DNA of 64,000 nt, taken from positions 414,501-478,500 of the forward strand of contig NZ_CP025583.1 in the NCBI RefSeq assembly GCF_002865605.1, read 5' to 3'. The stretch is from Paracoccus jeotgali (GTDB lineage: Bacteria; Pseudomonadota; Alphaproteobacteria; Rhodobacterales; Rhodobacteraceae). Position numbers and translations under genes: made by a program. Below, piece after piece: positions 1 to 17,159 of this stretch. The first letter of the stretch is position 1; every line of letters starts with the position of its first letter. Under the pieces are notes generated by a model. The model made no database searches and was not told the DNA's origin. It was given only the letters and a program-made list of their open reading frames with translations.

Positions 1-2
1 TG

Positions 3-1085
3 AACCTGCTGAACGTCATGCTGGTCGCGGTGGTGACCGGGCTGGGGCTGATGTTGTGGCACACCGGCCAGGTCGAGGTCGGCGCGTTGGCCGTCTGCGT
101 GCCGCTGGCGCTGCGGCTGAACAACATGTCGCACTGGATCACATGGGAGTTCGCCGCGCTGTTCGAGAATATCGGCACCGTCCGCGACGGGATCGAGACG
201 ATGTCACGCCCCGCGCTGGTCACCGATGCGCCCGGCGCCAAGCCGCTGCAGGTCGCGCAGGGGCGGGTGCGGTTCGACCGCGTCACCTTCCGCTATGACG
301 GGCAGCCATCGGGACGGCAGCTTGCGGTGCTGGACGACCTCAGCCTCGACATTGCACCGGGGGAACGGGTCGGGCTGATCGGGCGGTCGGGGGCGGGCAA
401 ATCGACGCTGGTGAACCTGCTGCTGCGCTTTCACGACGTCGAATCGGGCCGGATCACCATTGACGGACAGGACATTGCGCAGGTGACGCAGGACAGTCTG
501 CGCGCGCAGATCGGGGTGGTGACGCAGGATAACAGCCTGCTGCACCGCTCGCTGCGCGAAAACATCGCCTATGGCCGCCCCGACGCGACCGAGCAACAGA
601 TCGCCCGCGCCGTCGAGATGGCCGAGGCGCAGGGCTTCATCGACGATCTGGCCGACGCCAACGGCCGCAGCGGGCTCGAGGCGCATGTGGGCGAGCGGGG
701 CGTCAAGCTGTCGGGCGGCCAGCGCCAGCGGATCGCCATTGCGCGGGTGGCGCTGAAGGACGCGCCGATCCTGGTGCTGGACGAGGCGACTTCGGCGCTG
801 GACAGCGAGGTCGAGGCGGCGATCCAGTCGCGGCTGGACCTGCTGATGCAGGGCAAGACCGTCATCGCCATCGCGCACCGGCTGTCCACCATTGCCGCGA
901 TGGACCGGCTGATCGTGCTGGATCAGGGCCGCATCGTCGAGGTCGGCACCCATGCCGAACTGCTGGGGCAGGGCGGGCTGTATGCGCGGCTGTGGTCGCG
1001 CCAGTCGGGCGGGTTTCTGGCCCCCGACGAACCCGAAACCGCACCGGCCCAAGCCCCGGCCCCCGCCCCGGCACGCGCCATTTAA
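3..1085 (+). CDS. ABC exporter, permease/ATPase fusion (5' end outside window)
   Basis: This is the C-terminal part of an ABC exporter half-transporter; the reading frame is open to the first base, so the start lies upstream of the window. The first ~60 residues are the end of the transmembrane domain. The ATPase domain follows, with Walker A GRSGAGKST, Q-loop VVTQD, signature LSGGQRQR, Walker B ILVLDEAT and switch histidine IAHRLST. The protein ends in a Pro/Ala-rich tail. The family exports lipids, peptides or drugs by ATP-driven alternating access in the inner membrane. The substrate cannot be read from this fragment, and MsbA-like or heterodimeric exporters are both possible. Confidence 0.9.
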   Translation, partial: NLLNVMLVAVVTGLGLMLWHTGQVEVGALAVCVPLALRLNNMSHWITWEFAALFENIGTVRDGIETMSRPALVTDAPGAKPLQVAQGRVRFDRVTFRYDGQPSGRQLAVLDDLSLDIAPGERVGLIGRSGAGKSTLVNLLLRFHDVESGRITIDGQDIAQVTQDSLRAQIGVVTQDNSLLHRSLRENIAYGRPDATEQQIARAVEMAEAQGFIDDLADANGRSGLEAHVGERGVKLSGGQRQRIAIARVALKDAPILVLDEATSALDSEVEAAIQSRLDLLMQGKTVIAIAHRLSTIAAMDRLIVLDQGRIVEVGTHAELLGQGGLYARLWSRQSGGFLAPDEPETAPAQAPAPAPARAI

Positions 1086-1120
1086 GCCGCCGCGATTTCG
1101 CGAAACCGCGCGCTGCCCCC

Positions 1121-1149
1121 TTGCGCCGCGCCCGGTTCCGCACTAATCA
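1121..1149 (+). promoter_or_regulatory. Candidate promoter of tRNA-Trp
   Basis: TTGCGC and TAATCA are separated by 17 bases and end 12 bases before the tRNA. The -10 match is weak, but the position agrees with the promoters in front of the two other tRNA genes in the window. Confidence 0.4.
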
Positions 1150-1161
1150 GGCGCGCGGCCT

Positions 1162-1237
1162 AGGGGTATAGCTCAGTTGGTAGAGCATCGGTCTCCAAAA
1201 CCGAGGGTCGTGGGTTCGAGTCCCTCTGCCCCTGCCA
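1162..1237 (+). tRNA. tRNA-Trp (anticodon CCA)
   Basis: The 76-base cloverleaf includes an encoded CCA end. The acceptor stem AGGGGTA pairs with TGCCCCT with one G-T wobble. The anticodon stem TCGGT/ACCGA closes the loop CTCCAAA, whose anticodon CCA is at 1195-1197, and the T-loop GGTTCGAGTCC is canonical. A tRNA-Trp gene directly before secE-nusG is a common bacterial arrangement. Confidence 0.97.
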
Positions 1238-1357
1238 GCCGCATCTGACGACGCCCGCGCGGCGTCGCGCCGTCCCTGCCACAGATCGTGCCGTTCCGGG
1301 GGTTCCAACATCAGCGTCAGCCTGCATATCGGGGTCCACAAGACCGCGACCACGGAA

Positions 1358-2218
1358 GTGCAATGGGCGCTGGACAAGGCGCGCACGCGGCTGGAGCAGG
1401 GCGGGCTGACCTATCTGGGCCCCGAAAGCCTGCGCGGCCAGCGGCTTGACCTGCATCTGTATCTGCGGACCCTTGGCGGTCATCTGGCCGACCGGATCGC
1501 TGGTGATCTGCGCGGGCTGATGGACGGCCGGCCGGACCTGCTGCTGTCGGATGAGAACATGATCGGCACCACGGCGCGGGGCGCGGTGATCGGGCCGGAC
1601 GGCGCGCTTTATCCCCGCGCGGATGAGGGGCTGGGCCGCGTGCTGGCGGTGCTGCCCGAAGGGCCGAAGGTGCAGGTCTTCATGGCCGTGCGCGATTTTG
1701 CCAGCTTCATCACCTCGACCTATTCCCAGCAGCTTCGCAAACCCCTGCCTTTGCATCACGAGGTCTATCTGCGCGATTTCCGGCTGGACGCGATGTCCTG
1801 GGCCGCCCTGGCGCGGCGGGTGCTGTCGCATCCGCGCGTCGGCCGGCTGATCTGCTGGCGGTATGAGGATCACGGCGCGATCCGCCCGGCGCTGCTGGAC
1901 CGGATGCTGGGGCCGGAACTGGCGGCGATCGTGCCGCACTCGCGCCGGATGAACGCCGGGATCTCGCAGGCCGCCTATGACGCCTTTGTCGCCGCCGCGA
2001 TGGCCGATGACGAGGCGCCGACCCAGGACCTGCTGCGCGCCGCCTGCAAGGCCCACCCCAAGGGCGAGGGCGTGCCCGCGATGCGGGTGCTGCCGCCGCA
2101 GACCCACCGCGACAGCCTGATCCGCTATGACGCCGACCTCAGCGATCTGGCCGCGCTGGACCGGGTCGAGATGCTGACGCCGGACCCGGCCCCGCCCGAG
2201 GCTGCCGGTTCGGCTTGA
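1358..2218 (+). CDS. Sulfotransferase-like P-loop protein, start codon anomalous
   Basis: The protein resembles the PAPS-type sulfotransferase-like proteins common in Rhodobacteraceae. The first ordinary in-frame start is the GTG at 1358, used here as the conservative boundary. Homology clearly begins earlier: the frame upstream encodes LHIGVHKTATT, the typical N-terminal phosphate-binding motif of the family, and no ATG, GTG or TTG precedes it in frame. An ATC at 1310 sits 7 bases after a GGGGG stretch that could serve as ribosome-binding site. A second family-like motif, VRDFASFITSTY, lies in the middle. The real product is probably about 302 residues. The gene stands between tRNA-Trp and secE; no substrate can be inferred. 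Confidence 0.7.
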   Translation: MQWALDKARTRLEQGGLTYLGPESLRGQRLDLHLYLRTLGGHLADRIAGDLRGLMDGRPDLLLSDENMIGTTARGAVIGPDGALYPRADEGLGRVLAVLPEGPKVQVFMAVRDFASFITSTYSQQLRKPLPLHHEVYLRDFRLDAMSWAALARRVLSHPRVGRLICWRYEDHGAIRPALLDRMLGPELAAIVPHSRRMNAGISQAAYDAFVAAAMADDEAPTQDLLRAACKAHPKGEGVPAMRVLPPQTHRDSLIRYDADLSDLAALDRVEMLTPDPAPPEAAGSA

Positions 2219-2269
2219 AACCCGGCGCCGCCCGGTATATTCGACCGGCTGCAACACAAAGGGAAGTTC

Positions 2270-2461
2270 ATGGCCAATCCCGTCCAGTTCATGTCTCAGG
2301 TCCGTGCCGAGGTCGCCAAGATCACCTGGCCCACGCGGCGCGAGGTGGTGACGACCACGATTATGGTCTTCATCATGGCGACGCTGGCGGCGCTGTTCTT
2401 CTTTGCCGTCGATCTGGGCATCCGCAGCGGGCTGGCCTGGCTGCTGGGCGCCGTCGGCTGA
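2270..2461 (+). CDS. secE: Preprotein translocase subunit SecE
   Basis: This is the small, essential clamp subunit of the SecYEG channel in the inner membrane. The 63-residue single-span form is usual in alphaproteobacteria. The N-terminal amphipathic helix carries the conserved EVAKITWPTRREV element, followed by one hydrophobic segment at about residues 28-48. A ribosome-binding site (GGGAAG) precedes the ATG. It lies directly upstream of nusG, the standard order. Confidence 0.97.
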   Translation: MANPVQFMSQVRAEVAKITWPTRREVVTTTIMVFIMATLAALFFFAVDLGIRSGLAWLLGAVG

Positions 2462-2515
2462 CGGGGTTGCATTTTCAGGGTCGGGGCTGTATCGACGCCC
2501 GACCTGCCCGGATGA

Positions 2516-2550
2516 CGGCGTGCACGAATCGTTGCACGCCGGTTTCATTT
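2516..2550 (+). terminator. Hairpin between secE and nusG (weak terminator or attenuator)
   Basis: CGGCGTGCA (2516-2524) and TGCACGCCG (2533-2541) form a perfect 9-base-pair stem, followed by GTTTCATTT. The T-rich tract is interrupted, so partial termination or RNA processing is more likely than a full stop. Confidence 0.5.
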
Positions 2551-2613
2551 CGGGCCGAACGGAACACCAGGACGGCGCGCCGTCCCGCTAGCGAATCAGA
2601 GGTCGGACGGAAC

Positions 2614-3153
2614 ATGGCAAAGCGTTGGTATTCGGTCAGCGTCCTGTCGAACTTCGAAAAGAAGGTCGCCGAGGCGATCCGTCAGGCCGTGGCCGAGAAG
2701 TCGCTGGAAGACGAGATCGAGGAAGTCCTGGTCCCGACCGAGGAAGTGATCGAGATCCGCCGCGGCAAGAAGGTGACGTCCGAGCGCCGCTTCATGCCCG
2801 GCTATGTGCTGGTGCGGATGGAGATGAACGACCGCACCCAGCATCTGGTCAGCTCGATCAACCGCGTCACCGGCTTTCTGGGCCAGCAGGGCAAGCCCTC
2901 GCCCATGCGTGACGAGGAAGTGAACCTGATCCTGCACCGCACCGGCGAGGGCGGGGCCGAGATCGCGCCGCGCAACCTGATCCGCTTTGAGGTGGGTGAG
3001 ACGGTGAACGTGACCGACGGCCCCTTCGAGGGCTTCTCGGGTTCGGTCGAGGAAGTCGACGAGGCCACCAACCGCATCAAGGTCACGGTCTCGATCTTTG
3101 GCCGGCCGACGCCGGTCGAACTGGAATTCACGCAGGTCGCCAAGACCTCGTGA
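2614..3153 (+). CDS. nusG: Transcription termination/antitermination factor NusG
   Basis: NusG binds the RNA polymerase clamp to suppress pausing and links polymerase to Rho or to ribosomal protein S10. The NGN domain starts with KRWYSVSVLSNFEKK and the KOW domain near the C-terminus contains VNVTDGPFEGFSG. The frame is open for a further 400 bases upstream, but the ATG at 2614 is the family start and follows GGTCGGACGG. The product has 179 residues, the usual size. It is followed 76 bases later by rplK. Confidence 0.97.
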   Translation: MAKRWYSVSVLSNFEKKVAEAIRQAVAEKSLEDEIEEVLVPTEEVIEIRRGKKVTSERRFMPGYVLVRMEMNDRTQHLVSSINRVTGFLGQQGKPSPMRDEEVNLILHRTGEGGAEIAPRNLIRFEVGETVNVTDGPFEGFSGSVEEVDEATNRIKVTVSIFGRPTPVELEFTQVAKTS

Positions 3154-3229
3154 TATCGCCGCGGAAGGCTTGTCGCCGTACCGCTATGTCGGCCCGTGAA
3201 CCGGGCGTGATGAACAAGGAGAAGGCCAG

Positions 3230-3682
3230 ATGGCCAAGAAAGTAGTCGGGCAGCTCAAGCTGCAGATCAAGGCGCAGGAAGCTACGCCTTCGCCGCCCGT
3301 CGGCCCCGCATTGGGTCAGCGCGGCATCAACATCATGGAATTCTGCAAGGCCTTCAACGCCAAGACGCAGGACGTCCAGAAGGGCGCGCCCGTGCCGGTG
3401 GTGATCACCTATTACGCGGACAAGTCGTTCACCTTCGAAACCAAAAGCGCCCCCGCTGCCTTCCTGCTCAAGCAGGCTGCCGGCCTGAAGCCGCAGGGCA
3501 AGCGCAACCGGGCCAAGGGCTCGGAAAAGCCCGGTCGCTCGAATGCCGGTTCGGTGACGCTCAAGCAGGTCCGCGAGATCGCCGAGCAGAAGATGGGTGA
3601 TCTGTCCGCGAACACTGTCGACGAGGCGATGAAGATCATCGTCGGTTCGGCCCGTTCGATCGGTATCGAGGTGAAGGGCTGA
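3230..3682 (+). CDS. rplK: 50S ribosomal protein L11
   Basis: L11 binds the GTPase-associated region of 23S rRNA with L10 and L12. The N-terminal domain carries the family motif [19 protein letters not shown] and the C-terminal RNA-binding domain is present. The length of 150 residues is slightly above the usual 142. A strong AAGGAGAAGG site precedes the ATG, and a short hairpin GCCCG-TGAAC-CGGGC lies just before that site. Only 4 bases separate it from rplA, so the two are cotranscribed. Confidence 0.98.
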   Translation: MAKKVVGQLKLQIKAQEATPSPPVGPALGQRGINIMEFCKAFNAKTQDVQKGAPVPVVITYYADKSFTFETKSAPAAFLLKQAAGLKPQGKRNRAKGSEKPGRSNAGSVTLKQVREIAEQKMGDLSANTVDEAMKIIVGSARSIGIEVKG

Positions 3683-3686
3683 GATC

Positions 3687-4388
3687 ATGGCAAAGATTGC
3701 AAAAAAGAAAGCCGCGGCCCGCGCCGCCTTTGAAGGCAAGGCCAACCTCTCGGTCGCCGAGGCGGTCGAGCTGGTGAAGAACGCCGCGTCGGCGAAGTTC
3801 GACGAGACCGTCGAGATCGCGATGAACCTGGGCGTCGATCCGCGCCACGCCGACCAGATGGTTCGCGGCGTCGTGCAACTGCCCGCGGGCACCGGCAAGG
3901 ACGTCCGCGTGGCCGTCTTCGCCCGCGGCCCCAAGGCAGACGAGGCCCGCGAGGCCGGTGCCGAAGTCGTCGGCGCCGAGGATCTGGTGGAATCGATTCA
4001 GGGCGGCAAGATCGACTTCGATCGCGTCATCGCCACTCCGGACATGATGCCGCTGGTCGGTCGTCTGGGCAAGATCCTGGGCCCGCGCAACCTGATGCCG
4101 AACCCCAAGGTCGGCACGGTGACGATGGATGTCGGTCAGGCCGTCGCCGCCGCCAAGGGCGGTGAGGTCCAGTTCAAGGCCGAGAAGGCCGGGGTCGTCC
4201 ATGCCGGGATCGGCAAGGTCAGCTTCGACGCCGACAAGATCGCCGAGAACGTCCGCGCCTTTGTCGAGGCGGTGAACCGCGCCAAGCCGACCGGCGCCAA
4301 GGGCACTTATCTCAAGAAGGTGTCGATCAGCTCGACCATGGGTCCGGGCGTCTCGATCGACGTGGCCGACGCGGTCGCCGCGCAGTAA
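3687..4388 (+). CDS. rplA: 50S ribosomal protein L1
   Basis: L1 forms the mobile stalk that helps release deacylated tRNA from the E site, and in many bacteria it represses translation of its own rplKA message. The 233-residue length is normal and the conserved motif [16 protein letters not shown] is present. It follows rplK after 4 bases and is closed by a strong terminator hairpin about 25 bases downstream. Confidence 0.98.
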   Translation: MAKIAKKKAAARAAFEGKANLSVAEAVELVKNAASAKFDETVEIAMNLGVDPRHADQMVRGVVQLPAGTGKDVRVAVFARGPKADEAREAGAEVVGAEDLVESIQGGKIDFDRVIATPDMMPLVGRLGKILGPRNLMPNPKVGTVTMDVGQAVAAAKGGEVQFKAEKAGVVHAGIGKVSFDADKIAENVRAFVEAVNRAKPTGAKGTYLKKVSISSTMGPGVSIDVADAVAAQ

Positions 4389-4412
4389 GCGCAGCCAGCG
4401 TTTCAGAACCTT

Positions 4413-4447
4413 CGGCCCCGGCGTCCGCGTCGGGGCCGTTTTCGTTT
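4413..4447 (+). terminator. Rho-independent terminator after rplKA
   Basis: CGGCCCCG (4413-4420) pairs with CGGGGCCG (4431-4438); the stem extends inward by three more pairs to a TCCG loop. TTTTCGTTT follows. It separates rplKA from rplJL. Confidence 0.85.
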
Positions 4448-4514
4448 CAGCCCCGCGCGGGCAGGGCGGGACACCCCAGGCCAGACCCGGCCACGCGGGC
4501 AGGTCCCGCCCCGC

Positions 4515-4542
4515 TTGCAATCCCGTCGCCGAGGGGCTAGTT
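4515..4542 (+). promoter_or_regulatory. Candidate sigma-70 promoter of rplJL-rpoBC
   Basis: TTGCAA and CTAGTT are separated by 16 bases. They lie downstream of the rplA terminator and upstream of the structured leader. No experimental start is known, so this is inferred from sequence only. Confidence 0.4.
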
Positions 4543-4549
4543 ACGGCGC

Positions 4550-4762
4550 TTCAGACGGGTGCGTGATTCGCGCACTCTGTCTGTTCCTGTCCGAGACGGA
4601 GGGTGCCGCTTGCGGCTTAATATCCTTCCCGAGATGGAAATCGAGACCATTTTTCCGGGGCTCTCCTCGGGTGTTCTCGGGTCCATCGTCAACGGACCCG
4701 ACCCGCGGCCGGAACAAGGCCGGGGGAAACTGAGAGCCGGGGGCTTGCCCCCAAACTTGGAG
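4550..4762 (+). promoter_or_regulatory. Structured 5' leader of rplJL, probable L10-type autoregulatory RNA
   Basis: The 380 bases between rplA and rplJ hold no gene but hold the rplA terminator, a candidate promoter and this leader. Visible helices are CAGAC/GTCTG around 4552-4583, GCCGC-TT-GCGGC, TCGGGTCC (4677-4684) with GGACCCGA (4694-4701), CGGCC/GGCCG, and GGGGG-CTTG-CCCCC (4739-4752) just before the ribosome-binding site TTGGAG (4757-4762). In many bacteria L10 bound to L12 represses its own message through a leader at this place. Assignment to that family rests on position and folding potential, not on a covariance search. Confidence 0.55.
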
Positions 4763-4768
4763 TAAACC

Positions 4769-5284
4769 GTGGATAGAGCACAAAAAGAACAGGTGGTCGA
4801 GGAACTCGGCCAGATCTTTGACAGCTCTGGCGTCGTGGTGGTTGCCCGCTACGAGGGGATGACGGTTGCACAAATGCAGGACCTGCGCGCGCGGATGCGT
4901 GACGAAGGCGGGTCCGTTCGCGTTGCCAAGAACAGGCTCGCCAAGATCGCCCTGGATGGAAAGGCCTGCGAAAGCATCGCCGAATACCTGACGGGCATGA
5001 CCGTGCTGTCCTATTCGGAAGACCCCGTGGCTGCGGCCAAGGTCGCCGATAAATACGCCAAGGATAACGAGAAATTCGTCATCCTCGGCGGTGCCATGGG
5101 CGACACGGCCTTGGATCCGGCTGGTGTGAAAGCCGTCGCCGCTATGCCGTCGCGTGAAGAGCTTATCGCTTCGATCGTGGGCTGCATCGGTGCGCCTGCT
5201 TCTAACATTGCCGGTGCGATTGGCGCCCCTGCTTCGAACATCGCGGGCATTCTTTCGACGCTCGAAGAGCGCGAAGCCGCCTGA
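4769..5284 (+). CDS. rplJ: 50S ribosomal protein L10
   Basis: L10 anchors L12 dimers to the ribosome and is the usual translational repressor of its operon. The start is a GTG preceded by TTGGAG at 6 bases, which gives MDRAQKEQ. The 171-residue length is normal. The C-terminal helix, which binds L12, contains an unusual internal repeat: two copies of [15 protein letters not shown] sequence at about residues 146-163. rplL follows 66 bases later. Confidence 0.97.
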   Translation: MDRAQKEQVVEELGQIFDSSGVVVVARYEGMTVAQMQDLRARMRDEGGSVRVAKNRLAKIALDGKACESIAEYLTGMTVLSYSEDPVAAAKVADKYAKDNEKFVILGGAMGDTALDPAGVKAVAAMPSREELIASIVGCIGAPASNIAGAIGAPASNIAGILSTLEEREAA

Positions 5285-5350
5285 TGCAATCTTCTCCTGT
5301 CGTGGCATCGAAACCCGACGTTGGAACACCAAAACTGAAAGAACGGAAAA

Positions 5351-5725
5351 ATGGCTGATCTGAAAAAACTCGCCGAAGACATCGTGGGCCTGACCCTGCT
5401 GGAAGCCCAGGAACTGAAGACCATCCTCAAGGATGAATACGGCATCGAGCCCGCTGCTGGCGGCGCCGTCATGATGGCCGGCCCCGCCGCCGGTGCGGCC
5501 GAAGCGGTCGAGGAAAAGACCGAATTCGACGTCGTCCTGCTGGAAGCCGGCGCCAACAAGATCAACGTGATCAAGGAAGTGCGCGGCATCACCGGTCTGG
5601 GCCTGAAAGAAGCCAAGGACCTGGTCGAAGCCGGTGGCAAGGTGAAAGAAGCCGCCGCCAAGGACGAAGCCGAAGAAATCAAGAAGAAGCTCGAAGCGGC
5701 TGGCGCCAAGGTCGAGCTGAAGTAA
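5351..5725 (+). CDS. rplL: 50S ribosomal protein L7/L12
   Basis: This is the multicopy stalk protein that recruits and stimulates translational GTPases. The N-terminal dimerization helix (residues 1-30), an Ala/Gly-rich hinge (about 35-50) and the conserved C-terminal domain with [10 protein letters not shown] and [12 protein letters not shown] are all visible. The length is 124 residues. A hairpin CCGA-TCT-TCGG begins 2 bases after the stop codon. Confidence 0.98.
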   Translation: MADLKKLAEDIVGLTLLEAQELKTILKDEYGIEPAAGGAVMMAGPAAGAAEAVEEKTEFDVVLLEAGANKINVIKEVRGITGLGLKEAKDLVEAGGKVKEAAAKDEAEEIKKKLEAAGAKVELK

Positions 5726-5748
5726 TCCGATCTTCGGATGCGAGATCA

Positions 5749-5779
5749 GGCAGGGTCCGGGTATTTCCTGGTCCCTGCC
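5749..5779 (+). other. Hairpin in the rplL-rpoB spacer
   Basis: GGCAGGG (5749-5755) pairs with CCCTGCC (5773-5779), with further pairing inside the loop and no T-tract after it. In Escherichia coli the same spacer carries an attenuator and an RNase III processing site; whether this hairpin plays that role is inference. Confidence 0.5.
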
Positions 5780-5965
5780 GAACCTGTCTTGAAGGGCGCT
5801 GAGCGGATGCTTAGGTGCCATCAGCTTCCTTCAGGGCATGTTCAGATTCGGGAGCCGCGCGGTGGGACGGGCGGCAGGTATTGAATCGGAAACCCTGACA
5901 TTCGCAGGCCGCGCGTTCCGGGCCCCGACGGTGCGCGCGCGTCAAGACGAAAGGTGCAATACCCC

Positions 5966-10117
<4,152 letters not shown>

Positions 10118-10165
10118 CCCCACGGACCCGGACCCGACCCGGTCCGACGGCCCCTGCCATGATTG

Positions 10166-10206
10166 CGGGCCGGTGCCGCGCGGCTGATGCCGCGCCCACC
10201 GGCCCG
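10166..10206 (+). other. Large hairpin in the rpoB-rpoC spacer
   Basis: CGGGCCGGTG (10166-10175) pairs perfectly with CACCGGCCCG (10197-10206). An inner helix GCGCGG/CCGCGC closes a CTGATG loop. No T-tract follows, so it is not a classic terminator; an RNA processing or stability element is possible. Confidence 0.5.
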
Positions 10207-10260
10207 ATCCCAGCCTTTGCCGCACCCCGCTGGCGGTCACCTCAGTCAAGAGGAATCTAG

Positions 10261-14481
<4,221 letters not shown>

Positions 14482-14498
14482 TCGCCAACACGAAATCG

Positions 14499-14530
14499 AA
14501 AGGGGCCGGGCCGCAATGCCCGGCCCTTTT
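14499..14530 (+). terminator. Rho-independent terminator after rpoC
   Basis: GGGGCCGGGC (14502-14511) pairs with GCCCGGCCCT (14518-14527). Three flanking A-T pairs extend the stem, and TTTT follows. Confidence 0.9.
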
Positions 14531-14568
14531 CATGCCGACACGACGGCACCGCTCTGGTTGACTGCGGC

Positions 14569-14597
14569 ATTGAAACGCAGCCCTGCCATGCCTAAAT
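14569..14597 (+). promoter_or_regulatory. Candidate heat-shock (RpoH) promoter of lon
   Basis: ATTG and CCTAAAT are separated by 18 bases and followed by CTG. This matches the alphaproteobacterial RpoH pattern CTTG-N17/18-CYTATNT-NNG with one mismatch in each half. It lies about 70 bases before lon, a known heat-shock gene in many proteobacteria. Confidence 0.45.
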
Positions 14598-14665
14598 CTG
14601 GGCCATGCAGGGGGTCCGTGCCGCCAAAACTTGGGTCGCGCACCCTCGGGCTTGAAAGGAAGAAG

Positions 14666-17080
14666 ATGACCGAACTTACTCATTCGCATCCCGTGCTGCC
14701 GCTGCGTGATATCGTGGCGTTCCCGCATATGGTCGTGCCGCTGTTCGTCGGTCGCGACAAATCCGTGCGCGCGCTCGAAGCGGTCATGGCGGCGGATCGT
14801 CCGATCCTGCTGGCGACGCAGAAGGACGCCTCGGTCGATGAACCGGTGGCGGACGGAATCTATCGCATCGGCGTCCTCGCCAATGTGCTGCAACTGCTGA
14901 AACTGCCGGACGGCACCGTGAAGGTGCTGGTCGAGGGGCAGCGCCGCGTGCAGATCACCCGTTTCCTTGACAATGCCGATTACTTCGAGGCCGAAGCCAC
15001 CCCGCTTCTGGAAGAAGAGGGCGATGCCGACACCGTCGCCGCGCTGACCAACACGGTCGCCGAAGAATTCGAGAAATACGTCAAGGTTCGCAAGAACATT
15101 CCCGACGAAGTCGTTGCCACCGTGGCCGAAACCACGGATGCCGACCGGCTGTCCGATCTGGTCGCCGGCCATCTGGGCATCGACATCGTCCGCAAGCAGG
15201 ACCTGCTGGAAACGCTGGTCGTGGCCGAGCGTCTGGAAAAGGTCTATGGCCTGATGCAGGGCGAAATGTCCGTGCTGCAGGTCGAGAAGAAGATCAAGTC
15301 GCGCGTCAAGACCCAGATGGAGAAGACGCAGCGCGAGTACTATCTGAATGAGCAGATGAAGGCCATTCAGAAGGAACTCGGCGACGGCGACGAAGGCGGC
15401 AACGAGCTGGCCGAGCTGGAAGAGCGCATTGCCGCCACCAAGTTCAGCAAGGAAGCCCGCGAAAAGGCCGAGAGCGAACTGAAAAAGCTGAAGTCGATGT
15501 CGCCGATGTCGGCGGAGGCCACGGTCAGCCGCAACTATCTCGACTGGCTGCTGGCGCTGCCCTGGGGCGTCAAGTCGCGCACCCGCAAGGATCTGACCAA
15601 GGCCGAGCAGGTGCTGGACGAGGATCACTATGGCCTCGAAAAGGTCAAGGAACGCATCGTCGAGTATCTTGCGGTGCAAAGCCGCTCGGCCAAGCTGAAG
15701 GGGCCGATCCTCAGCCTCGTCGGTCCTCCGGGCGTGGGCAAGACCTCGCTGGGGCGCTCGCTGGCGCGTGCAACGGGTCGGGAGTTCATCCGCATCTCGC
15801 TGGGCGGGGTGCGCGACGAATCCGAGATCCGCGGCCACCGCCGGACCTATATCGGCTCGATGCCCGGCAAGATCATCCAGGCGCTGAAAAAGGCCAAGAC
15901 GACCAACCCGCTGATCCTGCTCGATGAAATCGACAAGATGGGGCAGGATTTCCGCGGCGACCCGGCCAGTGCGATGCTCGAGGTGCTGGACCCAGAACAG
16001 AACTCGACCTTCGTGGACCACTATCTCGAGGTGGAATACGACCTGTCGAACGTCATGTTCGTGACCACGGCCAACAGCTATAACATGCCCGGCCCGCTGC
16101 TCGACCGGATGGAGATCATTCCGCTCGCCGGCTATACCGAGGATGAAAAGCGCGAGATCGCGCGCCGCCACCTGCTGCCCAAGCAGATCAAGGCGAACGG
16201 TCTGCGCAAGGGTGAATTCAGCGTCACCGACGAGGCGTTGAACCACGTCATCCGCTATTACACCCGCGAAGCCGGGGTGCGGAGCCTGGAACGCGAGATC
16301 GCCAAGCTGGCACGGAAGGCCGTGACCGACATCCTGAAGGGCAAGACGAAATCCGTCGAGGTCGATGCGGCCAAGGCCGAGGAGTATCTGGGCGTGCGTC
16401 GTCACCGCTTTGGTCTTGCCGAGGCCGAGGATCAGGTCGGCGTCGTGACCGGGCTTGCCTGGACACAGGTCGGCGGCGATCTGCTGCAGATCGAGGCGCT
16501 GAAGCTGCCCGGCAAGGGTCGCATGAAGACGACCGGCAAGCTGGGTGACGTGATGAAGGAATCGATCGACGCGGCCTCCAGCTTCGTTCGGTCGATCGCG
16601 CCGGAACTGGGCATTCGTCCGCCCGAGTTCGAAAAGCGCGACATCCACGTCCACGTCCCCGAAGGGGCCACGCCCAAGGACGGCCCCTCGGCCGGTCTGG
16701 CGATGGTGACCTCGGTCGTGTCGGTGATGACGGGCATTCCGGTCCGCAAGGACGTCGCCATGACCGGCGAGGTCACGCTGCGCGGCAATGCGCTCGCCAT
16801 TGGCGGGCTCAAGGAAAAGCTGCTCGCGGCGCTGCGCGGGGGGATCAAGACCGTCCTGATCCCGGCCGACAATGAAAAGGATCTGACCGAGATCCCGGCC
16901 AATGTGAAGGAAGGGATGGAGATCATCCCCGTCACCAACGTCCGCGAGGTGCTGAAGCACGCGCTGGCCCGGATGCCCGAGGCTGTCGAGTGGGACGAGG
17001 CCGCCGAAGAGGCAGCCGAAGCCGCCCGCCAGGCCGCGGCGCGCAAGGACGATCTGGGCACCGGCCGCACCGCCCACTGA
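14666..17080 (+). CDS. lon: ATP-dependent protease Lon
   Basis: Lon degrades misfolded and short-lived regulatory proteins in the cytoplasm. The start at 14666 ([15 protein letters not shown]) follows AAAGGAAGAAG; an open frame extends further upstream but without family similarity. The N-terminal LON substrate domain covers about residues 10-200. The AAA+ domain has Walker [10 protein letters not shown] near 353 and Walker [10 protein letters not shown] near 415. The protease domain has serine in KDGPSAG near 676 and lysine in IGGLKEK near 718. The 804-residue length is normal. Confidence 0.97.
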   Translation: MTELTHSHPVLPLRDIVAFPHMVVPLFVGRDKSVRALEAVMAADRPILLATQKDASVDEPVADGIYRIGVLANVLQLLKLPDGTVKVLVEGQRRVQITRFLDNADYFEAEATPLLEEEGDADTVAALTNTVAEEFEKYVKVRKNIPDEVVATVAETTDADRLSDLVAGHLGIDIVRKQDLLETLVVAERLEKVYGLMQGEMSVLQVEKKIKSRVKTQMEKTQREYYLNEQMKAIQKELGDGDEGGNELAELEERIAATKFSKEAREKAESELKKLKSMSPMSAEATVSRNYLDWLLALPWGVKSRTRKDLTKAEQVLDEDHYGLEKVKERIVEYLAVQSRSAKLKGPILSLVGPPGVGKTSLGRSLARATGREFIRISLGGVRDESEIRGHRRTYIGSMPGKIIQALKKAKTTNPLILLDEIDKMGQDFRGDPASAMLEVLDPEQNSTFVDHYLEVEYDLSNVMFVTTANSYNMPGPLLDRMEIIPLAGYTEDEKREIARRHLLPKQIKANGLRKGEFSVTDEALNHVIRYYTREAGVRSLEREIAKLARKAVTDILKGKTKSVEVDAAKAEEYLGVRRHRFGLAEAEDQVGVVTGLAWTQVGGDLLQIEALKLPGKGRMKTTGKLGDVMKESIDAASSFVRSIAPELGIRPPEFEKRDIHVHVPEGATPKDGPSAGLAMVTSVVSVMTGIPVRKDVAMTGEVTLRGNALAIGGLKEKLLAALRGGIKTVLIPADNEKDLTEIPANVKEGMEIIPVTNVREVLKHALARMPEAVEWDEAAEEAAEAARQAAARKDDLGTGRTAH

Positions 17081-17091
17081 CCAGTGACACC

Positions 17092-17124
17092 ACCGGGCGC
17101 AGGCATGACCTGCGCCCGGTTTTT
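17092..17124 (+). terminator. Rho-independent terminator after lon
   Basis: ACCGGGCGCAGG (17092-17103) pairs perfectly with CCTGCGCCCGGT (17109-17120), with loop CATGA and a T-tract after it. Confidence 0.9.
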
Positions 17125-17159
17125 GATTTCGGACGGCTGTTTTTCCCCGCGAAAACCTC

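Noticed and set aside
1162-1360. Integration site at tRNA-Trp explaining the odd start of the next gene
   Set aside because: No integrase, no duplicate of the tRNA 3' end and no foreign composition; the next genes are core.
2215-2613. N-terminal extension of the NusG frame by 133 codons
   Set aside because: It runs through secE and a hairpin; NusG homology and a good start begin at 2614.
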